Positions 62,602 to 64,000 of a stretch of DNA of 64,000 nucleotides are shown here, in pieces. The notes under the pieces were generated by a model, which saw nothing but the letters and a program-made list of their open reading frames with translations, searched no databases and was not told the origin of the DNA. Origin of the DNA: Algoriphagus sp. (lineage in GTDB: Bacteria; Bacteroidota; Bacteroidia; Cytophagales; Cyclobacteriaceae); contig NZ_JAMWZB010000002.1 in the NCBI RefSeq assembly GCF_024305035.1, forward strand, positions 45,404 to 109,403, given 5' to 3'. Both the position numbers and the translations under genes were made by a program. Numbering within the stretch: position 1 is the first letter of the stretch; every line of letters starts with the position of its first letter.

Positions 62602-64000
62602 TTAATCTTTTAGAAAATACGCATCTTGAAATTTAGCCCGTGTAAGGCTATCGATGCGCTCTTTTTCACTAAGAACCTCAACTTCAGGATTTTCATCGTC
62701 TTCATTTTCCTTTTCTCTTTCATCGTAGGTTTTTTCAGGGCAAGTCAAGCAGAGCAATCCATTTTCATTAAAGACCCAAACACTTCGCTGGGAGACATCT
62801 GAAGTTCGGTAGCCATTGACGTAGATCGTATTTCGGATAATTCCCAAAAGCGATCGCTCCATGATAAAGGGCCTATCGTAGGGCAGGTTCAGCTTCAGGT
62901 CAAGCTCCTGAGCTCTAAACATATCGCTTTTTTGCAAGTCAAAACCTTCGTCAAAAAGGATTAAAGAATCGAGCACTTCCACTCGATAATCTAGTTTTTG
63001 GGCATTTTCCATAGCTTCGGCTTTGGTTCTTCCTCTTGACAAAAAGGTTTTTTCCAAAGTGACTAAGGAATCCGCCGTGCCTACTAATTGAAGATCAACA
63101 TGATTGAAAGTAGCTTCCTCAGATACAGGGTTGAGTTTTAAGATCATGACGCCCTGAGAAACCGGTAGGGTTTGCTGAACTTCATATCGATTTTCTTCCT
63201 TAAACTGAGCGACGATCCTAGGTATTTGAAAGGCTGAAATACCAATGCAAAGCAACCATAAACCCAATGCTACTAAACCAAATCTGCCACCGACCAAATT
63301 TTTCTGGGCAAGCACACTCAGTCCTAACAGCAAGAGAATGATTCCTGGAATAATGATGATAAATGAAGCGCCGATAATCAGCCAAATTGGGATCAAATTC
63401 GAGAATAGATCCAATGGGAAATTATCCATTAAAATCTGGTAATCTTCACTGTTGAATATTCCGAAATAAACTGAAATGGTAATCAAAGGAGCAATCGTCA
63501 AAATCAAGCCCAAGAACAAGACAAACAAGCCAAAGATGACACGCAGAACGGTAAGGAAAAATTTACCCAAAGGCCCCAAGGCACTTCCTATGGCCTCGAT
63601 CACCTGTCCCAAAATTCGGAAAGGCGCCATCAGGATTTTTCTTCCGGTGGATTCCTGCTTACGAGGAAGGGGGTTTTGATTTTCCTTTAGCGTAGAGTCA
63701 ATGTTGTCCAAGGTGATTTCTCCCCCTTTCATTCGGATTCGCTCGGTAATAGAAGTGGCCATCGGAGTAATTATCCATAGGATCAAATAAATCAGAATAC
63801 CGGATCCCCCCGCTAAGGTTAGGATCACAAAAGCCAATCGGGTCCAAATCACTTCGACTCCAAAGTAGGCCGCCAATCCGCTGGCCACTCCACCAAGTGC
63901 TTTATCGTCGGGGTTTCGGTACAGTTTTTTGATGTTTTTATCCTCTTCGATATCATAAGATACCGGCAGAATAATCCACATCACCACGTAAGCGATGATT
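62602..64000 (-). CDS. PspC-domain membrane protein (partial, 5' end outside window)
   Basis: At least 465 residues are visible; the frame remains open to the window edge, so the N-terminus is missing and a GTG at 63987 is not the true start. The visible part begins at the end of a first PspC helix (IIAYVVMWIILP), then a second PspC module (LYRNPDDKALGGVASGLAAYFGVEVIWTRLAFVIL to LIYLILWIITPMA), further helices (about 135-250 of the visible part), and a periplasmic toastrack-like domain. Bacteroidota PspC proteins of this type are phage-shock/envelope stress proteins. It probably heads a transcript ended by the terminator at 62562-62591. Confidence 0.85.
   Translation of the reverse strand, partial: IIAYVVMWIILPVSYDIEEDKNIKKLYRNPDDKALGGVASGLAAYFGVEVIWTRLAFVILTLAGGSGILIYLILWIITPMATSITERIRMKGGEITLDNIDSTLKENQNPLPRKQESTGRKILMAPFRILGQVIEAIGSALGPLGKFFLTVLRVIFGLFVLFLGLILTIAPLITISVYFGIFNSEDYQILMDNFPLDLFSNLIPIWLIIGASFIIIIPGIILLLLGLSVLAQKNLVGGRFGLVALGLWLLCIGISAFQIPRIVAQFKEENRYEVQQTLPVSQGVMILKLNPVSEEATFNHVDLQLVGTADSLVTLEKTFLSRGRTKAEAMENAQKLDYRVEVLDSLILFDEGFDLQKSDMFRAQELDLKLNLPYDRPFIMERSLLGIIRNTIYVNGYRTSDVSQRSVWVFNENGLLCLTCPEKTYDEREKENEDDENPEVEVLSEKERIDSLTRAKFQDAYFLKD

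Overview
The window reads as a chromosomal segment of a marine or aquatic Bacteroidota, most like the Cytophagales/Cyclobacteriaceae (Algoriphagus-type). The reasons are two SusC/SusD outer-membrane pairs, a NUDIX-type AraR regulator, DUF4097 and PspC envelope proteins, short AT-rich leaders that mostly lack Shine-Dalgarno sequences, and many secreted lipoproteins. The genus is an inference; no rRNA gene is present to confirm it.

Layout. 1-5 kb: a four-gene tripartite ABC efflux operon on the minus strand (TolC, membrane-fusion lipoprotein, FtsX-type permease, ATPase), with copies of a ~90-bp structured repeat around and inside it. 5-6.8 kb: a YafY/WYL regulator divergent from a DinB-like protein, separated by another copy of that repeat. 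6.9-31 kb: a complete L-arabinose utilisation locus: araA, a Na+/sugar symporter, the NUDIX-type regulator AraR, a large secreted DUF5695-like protein, SusC/SusD, an S9 prolyl peptidase, two different DUF1680 (GH127/GH146) beta-L-arabinofuranosidases, and araB-araD-galM. Five 19-bp inverted repeats of the form WAGTGT-N7-ACAYWT or close variants lie in front of its transcription units and are proposed AraR operators. The gene content fits capture of arabinose-decorated, probably Hyp/Pro-rich plant glycoprotein material.

31-36.3 kb: a serine hydrolase, a SnoaL-like protein, a glycine-rich membrane protein and an orphan TPR histidine kinase, with long poorly coding gaps. 37-46.9 kb: a second SusC/SusD pair next to an exported metallophosphoesterase, an exported Ca2+-dependent PI-PLC-like protein and a fused phosphodiesterase-like/alkaline phosphatase enzyme. 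This looks like an organophosphate (phosphoinositide or phosphodiester) scavenging locus.

46.9-49.3 kb: a decayed mobile island next to tRNA-Asn(GTT). It holds a 5'-truncated HipA/CtkA-like kinase, a HipA-N domain protein, the 5' part of a group II intron directly behind a terminator, and the C-terminal half of a large serine recombinase whose frame runs into the tRNA. 49.4-56 kb: housekeeping and conserved genes (membrane protein, CtlX-type amidinotransferase, purB, a PaaE-like flavin reductase). 56-60.5 kb: a minus-strand operon of ECF sigma factor, putative anti-sigma factor, two paralogous outer-membrane barrels and a DUF4097 protein. 60.6-64 kb: a small lipoprotein, an MBL/beta-CASP hydrolase and a PspC-domain protein cut by the window edge.
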